The position numbers and the translations under genes were made by a program. A stretch of DNA of 64,000 nt from Lysobacterales bacterium. GTDB taxonomy: Bacteria > Pseudomonadota > Gammaproteobacteria > Xanthomonadales > Xanthomonadaceae. The stretch's first letter is position 1, and each line of letters opens with the position of its first letter. Shown in pieces: positions 1 to 9,051 of the stretch. The DNA lies in NCBI GenBank assembly GCA_019510125.1, contig JAEKKX010000004.1, positions 186,001 through 250,000 on the forward strand, given 5' to 3'. Below the pieces are notes generated by a model that saw only the letters and a list, made by a program, of their open reading frames with translations, was not told where the DNA came from and made no database searches.

Positions 1-379
1 CGAGGACGTAGTCGAGGCTGCGGCGATCGGCCAGCGCACCGGCCACGGCGATCCTCGCCCCGGGCGCCGGGGTCAGCGCGATCACGACGGTGTCGGCGGA
101 CTCCGGGCCGATGGCGAGCGCCGGCTCGGCGCGCAGCTCGCCGGCGTCCTGGTCGCCCGTGCGCAGGGTCAGCGCCACCCGGTCGAAGCGCATGGGCACG
201 CTGCTGTAGTTCTGCAGGCGCAACTGGACCGTCCAGCGGCCGTCGGCGCCGACGCTCAGCTCCTGGATGCTGGCGGAAGGCTCGGACACCCGGCGCACCG
301 GGCCGGAGGCGCAGCCGGCCACCGCAAGGACCACCACGGCGACGACCGCGGTCGTCGCCCGAACCATCCAACGCTGCAT
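1..379 (-). CDS. LEA14-like lipoprotein, 3' end outside window
   Basis: Reading the reverse strand from the ATG at 377-379 gives an open frame to the window edge (about 126 codons), missing from the ORF track because it is cut. It starts with a basic N-terminus, a hydrophobic stretch (TTAVVAVVVLAVAG) and a lipobox VAGC, so the mature protein should be lipid-anchored at Cys23. The following part (IQELSVGADGRWTVQLRLQNYSSVPMRF, quoted here only in outline) alternates like a beta-sandwich and resembles the LEA-type-2/WHy domain. Partner and function are unknown, and the C-terminus is not visible. The lipoprotein call is strong; the LEA14-like call is from pattern only. Confidence 0.6.
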   Translation of the reverse strand, partial: MQRWMVRATTAVVAVVVLAVAGCASGPVRRVSEPSASIQELSVGADGRWTVQLRLQNYSSVPMRFDRVALTLRTGDQDAGELRAEPALAIGPESADTVVIALTPAPGARIAVAGALADRRSLDYVL

Positions 380-460
380 TGCACGCTCCAAGACAGGACC
401 CGCGGCCATACTAGCGCGACCGGGCCGCGGACCGTACGCCCCGGTAGGTTCGGGCGTCGT

Positions 461-1018
461 TCAGCGGACCGGACCGCTCACCACCAGCGCTTCGAGGTCG
501 TAGCCCATCGCCTCGGCCTGCGCCTTCAGCGCCTCGAAGCGCGCGCGCTCCATCTCCGGCGTGCGCGACAGGATCCACAGGTAGTCGCGCCCGGGCTCGC
601 CGACCATCGCCCACTGGTAGTCCGGGTCCAGCGCGATCACCCAGTAGTCGGCCCAGGTCAGCGGCAGCCAGGACAGCCAGTCCGGCGCGAACCGCACCTG
701 CAGCCGGCCGGGATGGTCGGGGTCGCGGCGGGCCACGCCGTTCGCTTCCAGGGTTTCGCCGTCCCCGGTCGCGCAGCGGTTGGCGACCCCGACCAGATCG
801 TCGTCGCGGAGCGTGTACTGGGCGATGACATCGCCGGTGCACTTGCGCTGGAAGAACATCGGCAGCCGGGCGATCTCGTGCCACTCGCCGGCGTAGCGGG
901 TGATGTCCAGGGTCTCGACCGAGGTGACTTCGGCCGGTCCGGCCGCCTGCGCGGCGGCGGTGGCCAGGGACAGCCCGGCGCCGAGGAGGAGCAGGATCGA
1001 GCGGCTGAAGCGTCCCAT
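461..1018 (-). CDS. blc: Outer-membrane-type lipocalin Blc
   Basis: Bacterial lipocalin of 185 aa, a family that binds lysophospholipids or fatty acids in the envelope. The first lipocalin motif is clear (YAGEWHEIARLP, residues 42-53), as are the family landmarks YWVIALDPDY and DYLWILSRTP near the C-terminus. I start at ATG 1018 (MGRFSRSILLLLG), because the longer ORF only adds arginine- and alanine-rich sequence without a signal peptide. The signal peptide ends near AAAQA and carries no lipobox cysteine. This protein therefore looks periplasmic and soluble, unlike the lipid-anchored E. coli Blc. Family assignment is firm; ligand and localisation are inferred. Confidence 0.88.
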   Translation of the reverse strand: MGRFSRSILLLLGAGLSLATAAAQAAGPAEVTSVETLDITRYAGEWHEIARLPMFFQRKCTGDVIAQYTLRDDDLVGVANRCATGDGETLEANGVARRDPDHPGRLQVRFAPDWLSWLPLTWADYWVIALDPDYQWAMVGEPGRDYLWILSRTPEMERARFEALKAQAEAMGYDLEALVVSGPVR

Positions 1019-1162
1019 GACGGCCTCCGGGCGGGCCGCGGCGGCGCGGCGGCCCGATCTTAGCGCAAGGGCGACGGTGGCCGCGTCCTGCCGGGCGTCG
1101 CGCAGGCCCGGCATCGTCCCGGTCGTGGCCGCCTGCGTCGGCGGCGGGCGCCGCCGGCGATC

Positions 1163-2410
<1,248 letters not shown>

Positions 2411-2746
2411 CGGATTCCCCCGCGCCGTGAAGACAGGCGCAACCGGGCCAGTTTACCTGCCGCGCCTACGGCCCCGCCCATGCGTGCAGACGCCCGCGCC
2501 CGCATGCCCGCCCGCATCGCGCGCACAGGGACACCGATGCGCCCCACACGATCACACCCGCCCCCGCGAGCCCATCCCCCCGCCGGCCCCGGTAGGGTGG
2601 CGGTGAGCGCAGCGAACCCCACCACCCGGCGTCACACCTGCGCCGACCTCCCTGGCGGGCGACGCCAGCCGCCTCCCATCATCCCGAGCCAACGGCGAGG
2701 GACCTGCTTTCCGCCGTCATCCCGGCGCAGGCCGGGACCCAGCCTT
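2411..2746. other. Gene-free stretch with interspersed repeats
   Basis: No convincing gene. The stretch upstream of the antiporter holds a 'gtagggtggcggtgagcgca' type element (about 2591-2630), a 'catcatcccgagcc...gagggacctgct' element (2677-2708) and a 'gtcatcccggcgcaggccgg' element (2714-2743). All three look like the short palindromic intergenic repeats common in xanthomonad genomes. Open frames crossing it have no start context or domain. Confidence 0.6.
2677..2708. repeat. Interspersed 'catcccgag...gggatctgct' repeat, copy 1
   Basis: The sequence catcatcccgagccaacggcgagggacctgct shares its ends (tcatcccga / gaggga-ctgct) with a second copy at 3645-3685. Only these two copies were found by eye in this window, and they bracket the 21-bp array and the symE-like gene. 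The form fits a dispersed REP-type element; mobility is not shown. Confidence 0.5.
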
Positions 2747-3062
2747 GCCCCTTCGAGGCGCAGCGTTGCCCCTCCAACCCGCACCCGTGCCCCTTTTTGG
2801 CGCACCGCTGCCCCTCGGAGCGCCAACGTTGCCCCTTTTACCTCCATCGATGCCGCTTTTTTCGCCATCGCGATCGTCGAAAAGGGGCAATGCAGGCCCT
2901 CGAAGGGGCAACGCTGCCGCTTTTTTCGCCACGCGTGCCCCTTCGAGGCGCAGCGTTGGCCCTTCGAGCGGCAGGCGTGCCCCTTTTTGGTGCAACGCTG
3001 CCGGTCCAAGGGCCATCGCTGCCGCTTTTTTCGGCATCGATGGCCCTCCAAGCGGTAACGCC
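2747..3062. repeat. Degenerate 21-bp tandem array with inverted central units
   Basis: About 15 units in strict 21-bp phase. Units starting at 2747, 2768, 2789, 2810, 2831 and 2852 begin GCC(C/G)CT. Two units ending at 2888 and 2909 are in the opposite orientation (…AAGGGGC). Units at 2916, 2937, 2958, 2979, 3000, 3021 and 3042 are direct again. The units at 2747 and 2937 are identical (gccccttcgaggcgcagcgt + t), and several others share the gccgcttttttcg core. Because 21 is a multiple of 3, most frames stay open and encode heptad-like peptides on either strand (CPFEAQR, WPFERQA, CPFLVQR), which explains the overlapping long ORFs in the track. No start/RBS or domain supports a protein. Confidence 0.85.
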
Positions 3063-3096
3063 GTCCCTCGCGGGCGGAGGCGCTGCCCCGGCAGCG

Positions 3097-3381
3097 TCAG
3101 CCCGCCGGCTCGATCACCAGCCGCCCGGCGTCCACCCGCACCTGCACGCGCTGGCCCGGCGCGAACCCCGCCCGCTCCAGCCACACGCCACTCAGGCGCA
3201 GTACCGGGAAGCGACGACTGCCCGTCCAGAACCCGTCGCGGCGGTGCTGGTAGCTGGAGTAGGTGAGGGTGAGCTGCCGCGTGTCGGCTGTGGCGAGGGC
3301 ACGGGCGACCGGCGCGACGGCCGGCCGGTGGGGCGCGAAGTGGTGGTCATTGAATGTTCCTAGCGAAGTGTTCGAATGCAC
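3097..3381 (-). CDS. symE: SymE-like type I toxin
   Basis: The C-terminal 60 residues (LTLTYSSYQHRRDG… FPVLRLSGVWLERAGF…GQRVQVRVDAGRLVIEP) match the SymE toxin fold, an AbrB-like swapped-hairpin protein. E. coli SymE is SOS-induced, represses translation or condenses the nucleoid, and is held in check by the antisense RNA SymR. I chose GTG 3381 (94 aa); the ATG at 3504 would add a 41-residue tail lying in structured, apparently untranslated DNA. The gene sits beside hsdMSR, as E. coli symE sits beside hsdS, so linkage with type I restriction looks conserved. No LexA box was recognised. The family is fairly secure; the start is uncertain. Confidence 0.72.
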   Translation of the reverse strand: MHSNTSLGTFNDHHFAPHRPAVAPVARALATADTRQLTLTYSSYQHRRDGFWTGSRRFPVLRLSGVWLERAGFAPGQRVQVRVDAGRLVIEPAG

Positions 3382-3567
3382 CCCCTGTTCAGAGGGGGCG
3401 GCCGGGTGCTTGAACACGGTGCTAGGCCCGCCCGCAGTTTTTCCCTTACGGGTCTTGCATGGCTGCGGACACCCGACCACAGGTAAAACTCGCCCTCCGC
3501 ACATGGGCGTGCGGAAACAACGGGCGCAAAAAAACCGCCTGCCTGTCGGGTGCGGTGTACCGCCTAG
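3382..3567. ncRNA. Candidate structured RNA / antisense region upstream of symE
   Basis: This interval upstream of the symE-like start contains several good stems: ccccct/aggggg around 3381-3398; the perfect ccgcac-atgggc-gtgcgg hairpin at 3497-3514; and a longer-range pairing of acccgaccacagg (3471-3483) with cctgtcgggt (3542-3551). A run of five T follows gcccgcccgcag near 3438. In E. coli the antisense RNA SymR is read opposite to the 5' end of symE, so a plus-strand RNA here is plausible. Transcription is not demonstrated, and the element could instead be a leader for hsdM. Confidence 0.35.
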
Positions 3568-3644
3568 CGAATGAAGGTGTGTTCAGCACCTGCGGCGACT
3601 CTAGTCCTGCGCCTGCGACCGGTCAATGCGCCAGACCCCAACCC

Positions 3645-3685
3645 CGTCATCCCGAACACCCGCGCAGCGGGTGGAGGGATCTGCT
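3645..3685. repeat. Interspersed 'catcccga...gagggatctgct' repeat, copy 2
   Basis: The sequence cgtcatcccgaacacccgcgcagcgggtggagggatctgct has an internal cacccgcgcagcgggtg stem and shares both ends with the copy at 2677-2708. It lies about 80 bp before the hsdM start. Confidence 0.5.
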
Positions 3686-3767
3686 GTTCGGGCCCGTGCC
3701 CCAGCGGGTGTCGCCTCCCGCACGGAAACGGTAAAGTTCCGGCTTCGATGCAAAGGCGGGAAAACGC

Positions 3768-5222
3768 GTGTTCGAACAGACTTTCAAGAACATCGACGAT
3801 GTTCTGCACAAGGACGCCGGCTGTACCAGCGAACTGGATTACACCGAGCAAAGCTCGTGGCTGTTGTTCCTCAAATATCTCGATGCCCTCGAACAGGACA
3901 AGGCCAACGAGGCCAAGCTCGAAGGCAAGCGCTACGACTACATCATCGACAAGGCCTACCGCTGGGAGACCTGGGCCGCGCCCAAGGGCAAGGACGGCAG
4001 GATCGACTACAACAAGGCGATGACCGGTGCCGACCTGCTGAGGTTCGTCAATCGGAAACTGTTCCCGTACCTGGCCGGGTTCAAGCAGCGCGCGGAAAGC
4101 GCCGACACCATCGAATACAAGATCGGCGAGGTGTTCGGCGAGATCAAGAACAAGCTGCAGAGCGGCTACAGCCTCCGCGATGCGATCGATCTGGTCGACG
4201 AGCTGCGCTTCCGCTCGCAGACCGAGAAGCACGAGCTGTCGCACCTGTACGAAGCCAAGATCAGGAACATGGGCAACGCCGGGCGCAACGGCGGCGAGTA
4301 CTACACGCCGCGCCCGCTGATCCGCGCCATGATCAAGGTGGTCGACCCGAAGATCGGCGAGCGCATCTACGACGGCGCCTGCGGCTCGGCCGGCTTCCTG
4401 TGCGAGGCCTTCGACTACCTGCTTCCGAAGGCGCAGAAGGCCGCCGACCTCAATGTCCTGCAGAAGAAGACCTTCTTCGGCAAGGAGAAGAAGAGCCTCG
4501 CCTACGTCATCGGGATCATGAACATGATCCTGCACGGCATCGAGGCCCCCAACATCATCCATACCAACACGCTGGGCGAGAACATCAACGACATCCAGCA
4601 ACGCGACCGCTACGAGGTGATCCTTGCCAATCCACCGTTCGGCGGCAAGGAACGCAAGGAAGTCCAGCAGAATTTCCCGATCAAGACCGGCGAAACCGCG
4701 TTCCTGTTCCTGCAGCACTTCATCAAGTCGCTGAAGCCGCACGGCCGGGCGGCCATCGTCATCAAGAACACTTTCCTCAGCAACACCGACAACGCCTCGA
4801 CCAGTCTGCGCAAGCTGCTGCTGGAAAGCTGCAACCTGCATACCGTGCTGGACATGCCCGGCGGCACGTTCCTGGGCGCGGGCGTGAAGACCGTGGTGTT
4901 GTTCTTCGAGAAAGGTGCGCCGACGCGCAAGGTCTGGTTCTACCAGTTGAACCCGGGCCGCAACATGGGCAAGACCAACCCGCTCAACGACGACGATCTG
5001 GCCGATTTCGTGGCGAAGCAGAAGACGTTCGCCGCTTCGGCGCAGAGCTGGTCGGTGGATGTGGCCGACATCGGCACTGCGACGTGGGATCTGTCGGTTA
5101 AGAATCCGAATGGTGGCGATGCGGTGGTGCTGCGGACGCCGCAGGAGATTCTGGATGAGATTGCAGTGCTGGATGCGGAGAGTGCTGAGGTGCTGGCGGT
5201 GATTCGGGGGCTTGTCGCGTGA
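3768..5222 (+). CDS. hsdM: Type I restriction-modification methyltransferase HsdM
   Basis: N6-adenine methyltransferase subunit of a type I R-M system (484 aa). The N-terminal HsdM helical domain (FKNIDDVLHKDAGC onward) is followed by the AdoMet-binding motif I DGACGSAGFL (202-211) and the catalytic NPPF motif (288-291). It starts at GTG 3768 with aaaggcggg just upstream. Its stop overlaps the GTG of hsdS by 4 nt (GTGA), so M and S are probably translationally coupled to give the M2S complex. It supplies host methylation, and with HsdR the restriction complex. Codon use is like the chromosome, in contrast to the following hsdS. Confidence 0.95.
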   Translation: MFEQTFKNIDDVLHKDAGCTSELDYTEQSSWLLFLKYLDALEQDKANEAKLEGKRYDYIIDKAYRWETWAAPKGKDGRIDYNKAMTGADLLRFVNRKLFPYLAGFKQRAESADTIEYKIGEVFGEIKNKLQSGYSLRDAIDLVDELRFRSQTEKHELSHLYEAKIRNMGNAGRNGGEYYTPRPLIRAMIKVVDPKIGERIYDGACGSAGFLCEAFDYLLPKAQKAADLNVLQKKTFFGKEKKSLAYVIGIMNMILHGIEAPNIIHTNTLGENINDIQQRDRYEVILANPPFGGKERKEVQQNFPIKTGETAFLFLQHFIKSLKPHGRAAIVIKNTFLSNTDNASTSLRKLLLESCNLHTVLDMPGGTFLGAGVKTVVLFFEKGAPTRKVWFYQLNPGRNMGKTNPLNDDDLADFVAKQKTFAASAQSWSVDVADIGTATWDLSVKNPNGGDAVVLRTPQEILDEIAVLDAESAEVLAVIRGLVA

Positions 5223-6427
5223 AGCAGGGGTGGGAAATCAAGCCATTGGGCGAAATCTGTACGATCAAGCCACCTAAGGCTGAGGCAAGAGCCAAGCTTT
5301 CCGATCGGGACGAAGTGTCTTTTGCTCCGATGGAAGACCTCGGCATCGGTGTGAAGTACATGCAGCCGCTTCGTGCTCGTCAGCTTGGTGAAGTGAGCGG
5401 AAGTTATACTTACTTCGCTGAGGGTGATGTCCTGCTGGCGAAAATCACACCATGCTTTGAGAACGGCAAGTTGGGTATTGCGCGCAATCTCCATAATGGC
5501 GTTGGCTTCGGTTCCAGCGAGTACATCGTCCTTCGGCCAAAGCCTTTATTGGATGCCGAATTTCTCTACTACTATCTCTTGCGGCCGAAGTTCACGGAGG
5601 AGGGCGCCCGGACAATGACGGGCGCTGTTGGTCACAAGCGTGTCGCTAAAGAGTTCATTGAGAACTATCCGGTGCCGCTGCCATCCTTACGCGAGCAGCG
5701 CCGCATCGTCGCTATCCTTGATAGAGCGTTGGATGGTATCGCCACCGCTAAGGCCAGCGCTGAGAAGAATTTGCAGAACGCAAGCTACCTATTCCGAAGT
5801 CACCTAGAACATTTTTTCTTGCGACACTGTGAGTTATTTGATTCGTCGTCTCTTGAGGCGCTTGCGGATAGTGATTCGCCGATCACATACGGCGTTGTGA
5901 AGCCCGGGGGCGAGGGAGATATTGCGTTTGTTCGCGGTGGTGACATTGCGCAAGGGCGTGTCCTCATGGAGCAACTTCGTACCATCGATGAAACGGTCTC
6001 TCGCCAGTACCGCAGAACTCTACTCAGAGGGGGCGAGCTTCTGATCTCCCTGGTTGGACAGCCGGGTCAAGTGGCTGTCGCCCCTGAAGAACTGAAGGGG
6101 GCGAATATCGCACGACAGGTTGGTCTCATTCGCCTCAGCAAACAGGCTGATGCCAACTACGTTAGGTACTTCTTGCAGTCGCCGGTGGGCCAAGCGGCAC
6201 TTGGAGCCAAGCAGTCAGGTTCGGTCCAGCAAGTAATCAACCTTGGAGAATTGCGGGAAGTTATGGTGCCAATCCCGGTCCTCTCAGTGCAGCGTGATGC
6301 GGTCAAGTCCTTGGATGCGTTTTCTGCGAGTATCGAGCGGCTTACGAGAGTGATGCAGTCGAAGCTGGCTGCGCTAGATGACTTGAAGAAGTCGCTCCTC
6401 CATCAAGCCTTCACCGGGCAGTTGTAA
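5219..6427 (+). CDS. hsdS: Type I restriction-modification specificity subunit HsdS
   Basis: DNA-recognition subunit of 402 aa with two target-recognition domains, each followed by a conserved helical spacer. The first repeat ends in VPLPSLREQRRIVAILDRAL (about 150-170); the second ends in VPIPVLSVQRDAV and the C-terminal KLAALDDLKKSLLHQAFTGQL. It starts with GTG overlapping hsdM by 4 nt. Base composition is visibly richer in A/T than in hsdM and hsdR, as is usual when target-recognition domains are exchanged between strains. The recognition sequence cannot be predicted from the sequence alone. Confidence 0.94.
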   Translation: MKQGWEIKPLGEICTIKPPKAEARAKLSDRDEVSFAPMEDLGIGVKYMQPLRARQLGEVSGSYTYFAEGDVLLAKITPCFENGKLGIARNLHNGVGFGSSEYIVLRPKPLLDAEFLYYYLLRPKFTEEGARTMTGAVGHKRVAKEFIENYPVPLPSLREQRRIVAILDRALDGIATAKASAEKNLQNASYLFRSHLEHFFLRHCELFDSSSLEALADSDSPITYGVVKPGGEGDIAFVRGGDIAQGRVLMEQLRTIDETVSRQYRRTLLRGGELLISLVGQPGQVAVAPEELKGANIARQVGLIRLSKQADANYVRYFLQSPVGQAALGAKQSGSVQQVINLGELREVMVPIPVLSVQRDAVKSLDAFSASIERLTRVMQSKLAALDDLKKSLLHQAFTGQL

Positions 6428-6543
6428 AAGGCGTCTGGGAATGATTGTGATCGAGTCTCGTGCTAAGCGTTTTTTTATTGGATCGATGGCGCCGAGCTGG
6501 CCGAGCACCCAAGATCTGGCTATGTGCCGCACTGGGCCTGACG

Positions 6544-6659
6544 TTCTTGATCGGGTTTTGACCCGGGGCCGTCCTTGGTCTGGTGCTTACAGCTGCGCTT
6601 CAATGAAATCAAATGCTTACGATGTTTCGAGTGAGCCTGAATTCTTGATCGGGTTTTGA
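6544..6659 (+). repeat. 18-nt perfect direct repeat between hsdS and hsdR
   Basis: The sequence ttcttgatcgggttttga occurs at 6544-6561 and again at 6642-6659, 98 bp apart, inside the 250-bp A/T-rich gap between hsdS and hsdR. The second copy ends 18 nt before the hsdR ATG. A small ORF (6441-6659) spans it but has no recognisable features. This may be a deletion or insertion footprint, or a regulator or attachment site. Confidence 0.6.
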
Positions 6660-6677
6660 TCCAATGGACGGACCAAC

Positions 6678-9017
6678 ATGAACGAAGCCGAGACCCGCGC
6701 CGAACACATCGATCCCGCCCTCAAGGCGGCGGGCTGGGGCGTGGTGGAAGGCAGTCGCGTCCTGCGCGAGCATCGGATCACGCTCGGGCGGTTGCAGGGC
6801 GGTGGTCGCGCGAAGCCGGAGGTCGCCGACTACGTGCTGGTCTACCGCAACACCAAGCTGGCGGTGATCGAGGCCAAGGCCTGGGGCCGGCCGTACACCG
6901 AGGGCGTCGGGCAGGCGAAGGCCTATGCCGCCAAGCTGGCGTTGCGTTACACCTTCGCCACCAACGGGCAGGCGATCTACCGCATCGACATGCAGAGCGG
7001 GCAGGAGGGTGATGTCGCCGCCTACCCGACGCCCGACGAACTCTGGGCGCTGACGTTCGCCGAGCGCAATGTCTGGCGCGACCGCTTCGCCGTGGTGCCG
7101 TTCGAGAACCGCAGCGGCAGCTGGGACCTGCGTTACTACCAGGAGACCGCCATCCAGCGCGTGCTGGAGAAGGTCGCCGACGGCGCGGATCGCATCCTGC
7201 TGACGCTGGCGACCGGCACGGGCAAGACCTCGATCGCGTTCCAGATCGCGTGGAAACTGTTCGAGGCGCGCTGGTCGCTGAAACGCGACGGTGCCCGCCA
7301 GCCGCGCATCCTCTTCCTTTCGGACCGCAACACGCTGGCGGACCAGGCGTTCAACGACTTCAATGCCTTCGCGGCCTTCGAGGAGCGGGCGCTGGTGCGG
7401 ATCGAACCCGGCTCGATCGCCAAGGCGGGCGCCGTCCCGCGCAACGGCGCCGTGTTCTTCACCATCTTCCAGACCTTCATGAGCGGGCCGCCGAAGGACG
7501 GCCAGCCCTCGCCGTACTTCGGCGAATACGCCAAGGACTTCTTCGACTTCATCATCATCGATGAATGCCACCGCGGCGGCGCCAACGACGAAAGCACGTG
7601 GCGCGACATCCTCGACTATTTCTCGCCGGCCGTGCAGTTGGGCCTGACCGCCACGCCCAAGCGCAAGGACAACGTCGACACCTATCGCTACTTCGGCGAA
7701 CCCGTGTACGTGTATTCGCTGAAGGAAGGCATCAATGACGGGTTCCTGACGCCGTTCAAGGTCAAGCAGATCGCCACGACGCTGGACGAATACGTCTACA
7801 CGCCGGACGACCGCGTGATCGAGGGCGAGGTCGAGGCCGGCAAGCGCTACGAGGAGAAGGACTTCAACCGGATCATCGAGATCCGCGAGCGCGAGGTCTA
7901 CCGCGTCCGCCTGATGATGGACCTCATCGACCAGCGGCAGAAGACCTTGGTGTTCTGCGCCACGCAGGATCATGCGCTTGCGGTGCGCGACCTGATCAAC
8001 CAGATGAAGACCAGTCCCGATCCGCTGTACTGCGTGCGCGTGACCGCCGCCGACGGTGCATTGGGGGATCAGTACCTGCGCGATTTCCGCGACAACGAAA
8101 AGACCATCCCGACCGTGCTGACCACCTCGCAGAAGCTGTCGACGGGCGTGGATGCGCGCAATGTGCGCAACATCGTGCTGATGCGGCCGGTGGGCTCGAT
8201 GATCGAGTTCAAGCAGATCATCGGCCGCGGCACGCGGCTGTACGAAGGCAAGGAGTACTTCACGATCTACGATTTCGTGAAGGCGCATCACCATTTCAGC
8301 GATCCCGAGTGGGACGGCGAGCCGGTCGAGCCGGACGAGAAGAAGCCGCGCGGCGGGCGTGTGGAAGACCCGGCGGCCGATCCGGCCGAGGACAAGCCGC
8401 CGACCGTGCCGAGGCCCGAGAAGGTCAGGATCAAGCTGGCCGACGGCAAGTCGCGCCGCATCCAGCACATGATGGCGACGACCTACTGGAGCGCCGATGG
8501 CCGGCCGATGTCGTCGGCGCAGTTCCTCGAAGCGCTGTTCGGCGCGTTGCCGGAATTCTTCAGGGACGAGGACGAGTTGCGCCGGCTCTGGGGCGATCCG
8601 CAGACCCGCAAGGCCTTGCTGGAGGGGCTTGCGGACAAGGGATTCGGCCACGAAGCACTGGTCGAAATGCAGGCCATCATCGATGCGGAGGACAGTGACT
8701 TGTTCGACGTGCTGGCCCACGTTTCGTTTGCCGCCGAACCCGTGTCCCGCGAGCGGCGAGCGCAGGCCGCGAAGACGGCGGCAGAGCAGGCATTGACGGA
8801 CCCGCAGCGTGCTTTCGTCGACTTCGTGCTGTCGCAGTACGTCGCGCAGGGCGTGGATGAACTGGAGCAGGAAAAGCTGTCGCCCTTGCTGAAGTTGCGG
8901 TATCGGGACTTGAACGACGCTTTCGATGCGCTGGGCGATCCGGATCGGGTACGAGCCCTCTTCGTCGGCTTCCAGAAGCACCTTTATGCCAAGTCGATAC
9001 GCGGGGACAAGGTTTGA
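6678..9017 (+). CDS. hsdR: Type I restriction endonuclease subunit HsdR (EcoEI-like)
   Basis: Restriction/translocation subunit of 779 aa, the size of the shorter EcoEI-type R proteins. The N-terminal nuclease has the PD-(D/E)xK-like pattern PEVADYVLVYRNTKLAVIEAK (Asp near 51, EAK near 65-67, outline only). The SF2 motor carries Walker A ATGTGKT (178-184), the DECH box (295-298), LTATPKR and the helicase motif QIIGRGTRL. A charged linker (EPDEKKPRGGR…) precedes a C-terminal domain that should dock on M2S. It cleaves unmethylated DNA after ATP-driven translocation. It lies 250 bp after hsdS, so it may have its own promoter. Confidence 0.95.
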   Translation: MNEAETRAEHIDPALKAAGWGVVEGSRVLREHRITLGRLQGGGRAKPEVADYVLVYRNTKLAVIEAKAWGRPYTEGVGQAKAYAAKLALRYTFATNGQAIYRIDMQSGQEGDVAAYPTPDELWALTFAERNVWRDRFAVVPFENRSGSWDLRYYQETAIQRVLEKVADGADRILLTLATGTGKTSIAFQIAWKLFEARWSLKRDGARQPRILFLSDRNTLADQAFNDFNAFAAFEERALVRIEPGSIAKAGAVPRNGAVFFTIFQTFMSGPPKDGQPSPYFGEYAKDFFDFIIIDECHRGGANDESTWRDILDYFSPAVQLGLTATPKRKDNVDTYRYFGEPVYVYSLKEGINDGFLTPFKVKQIATTLDEYVYTPDDRVIEGEVEAGKRYEEKDFNRIIEIREREVYRVRLMMDLIDQRQKTLVFCATQDHALAVRDLINQMKTSPDPLYCVRVTAADGALGDQYLRDFRDNEKTIPTVLTTSQKLSTGVDARNVRNIVLMRPVGSMIEFKQIIGRGTRLYEGKEYFTIYDFVKAHHHFSDPEWDGEPVEPDEKKPRGGRVEDPAADPAEDKPPTVPRPEKVRIKLADGKSRRIQHMMATTYWSADGRPMSSAQFLEALFGALPEFFRDEDELRRLWGDPQTRKALLEGLADKGFGHEALVEMQAIIDAEDSDLFDVLAHVSFAAEPVSRERRAQAAKTAAEQALTDPQRAFVDFVLSQYVAQGVDELEQEKLSPLLKLRYRDLNDAFDALGDPDRVRALFVGFQKHLYAKSIRGDKV

Positions 9018-9051
9018 GCTGAATGCTTTCCTTTCGCGCCTCCCGGCACTC

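Noticed and set aside
2747-3062. CRISPR array
   Set aside because: Units are contiguous, degenerate and without unique spacers.
2632-3363. Several overlapping ORFs in the tandem array
   Set aside because: Open frames follow from the 21-bp period and are not evidence of proteins; no start context or conserved domain.
3459-3734. 91-aa ORF upstream of hsdM
   Set aside because: Overlaps stem-loop structure and a dispersed repeat; no ribosome site.
6441-6659. 72-aa ORF between hsdS and hsdR
   Set aside because: No recognisable protein, its end is one copy of the direct repeat, and composition looks non-coding.
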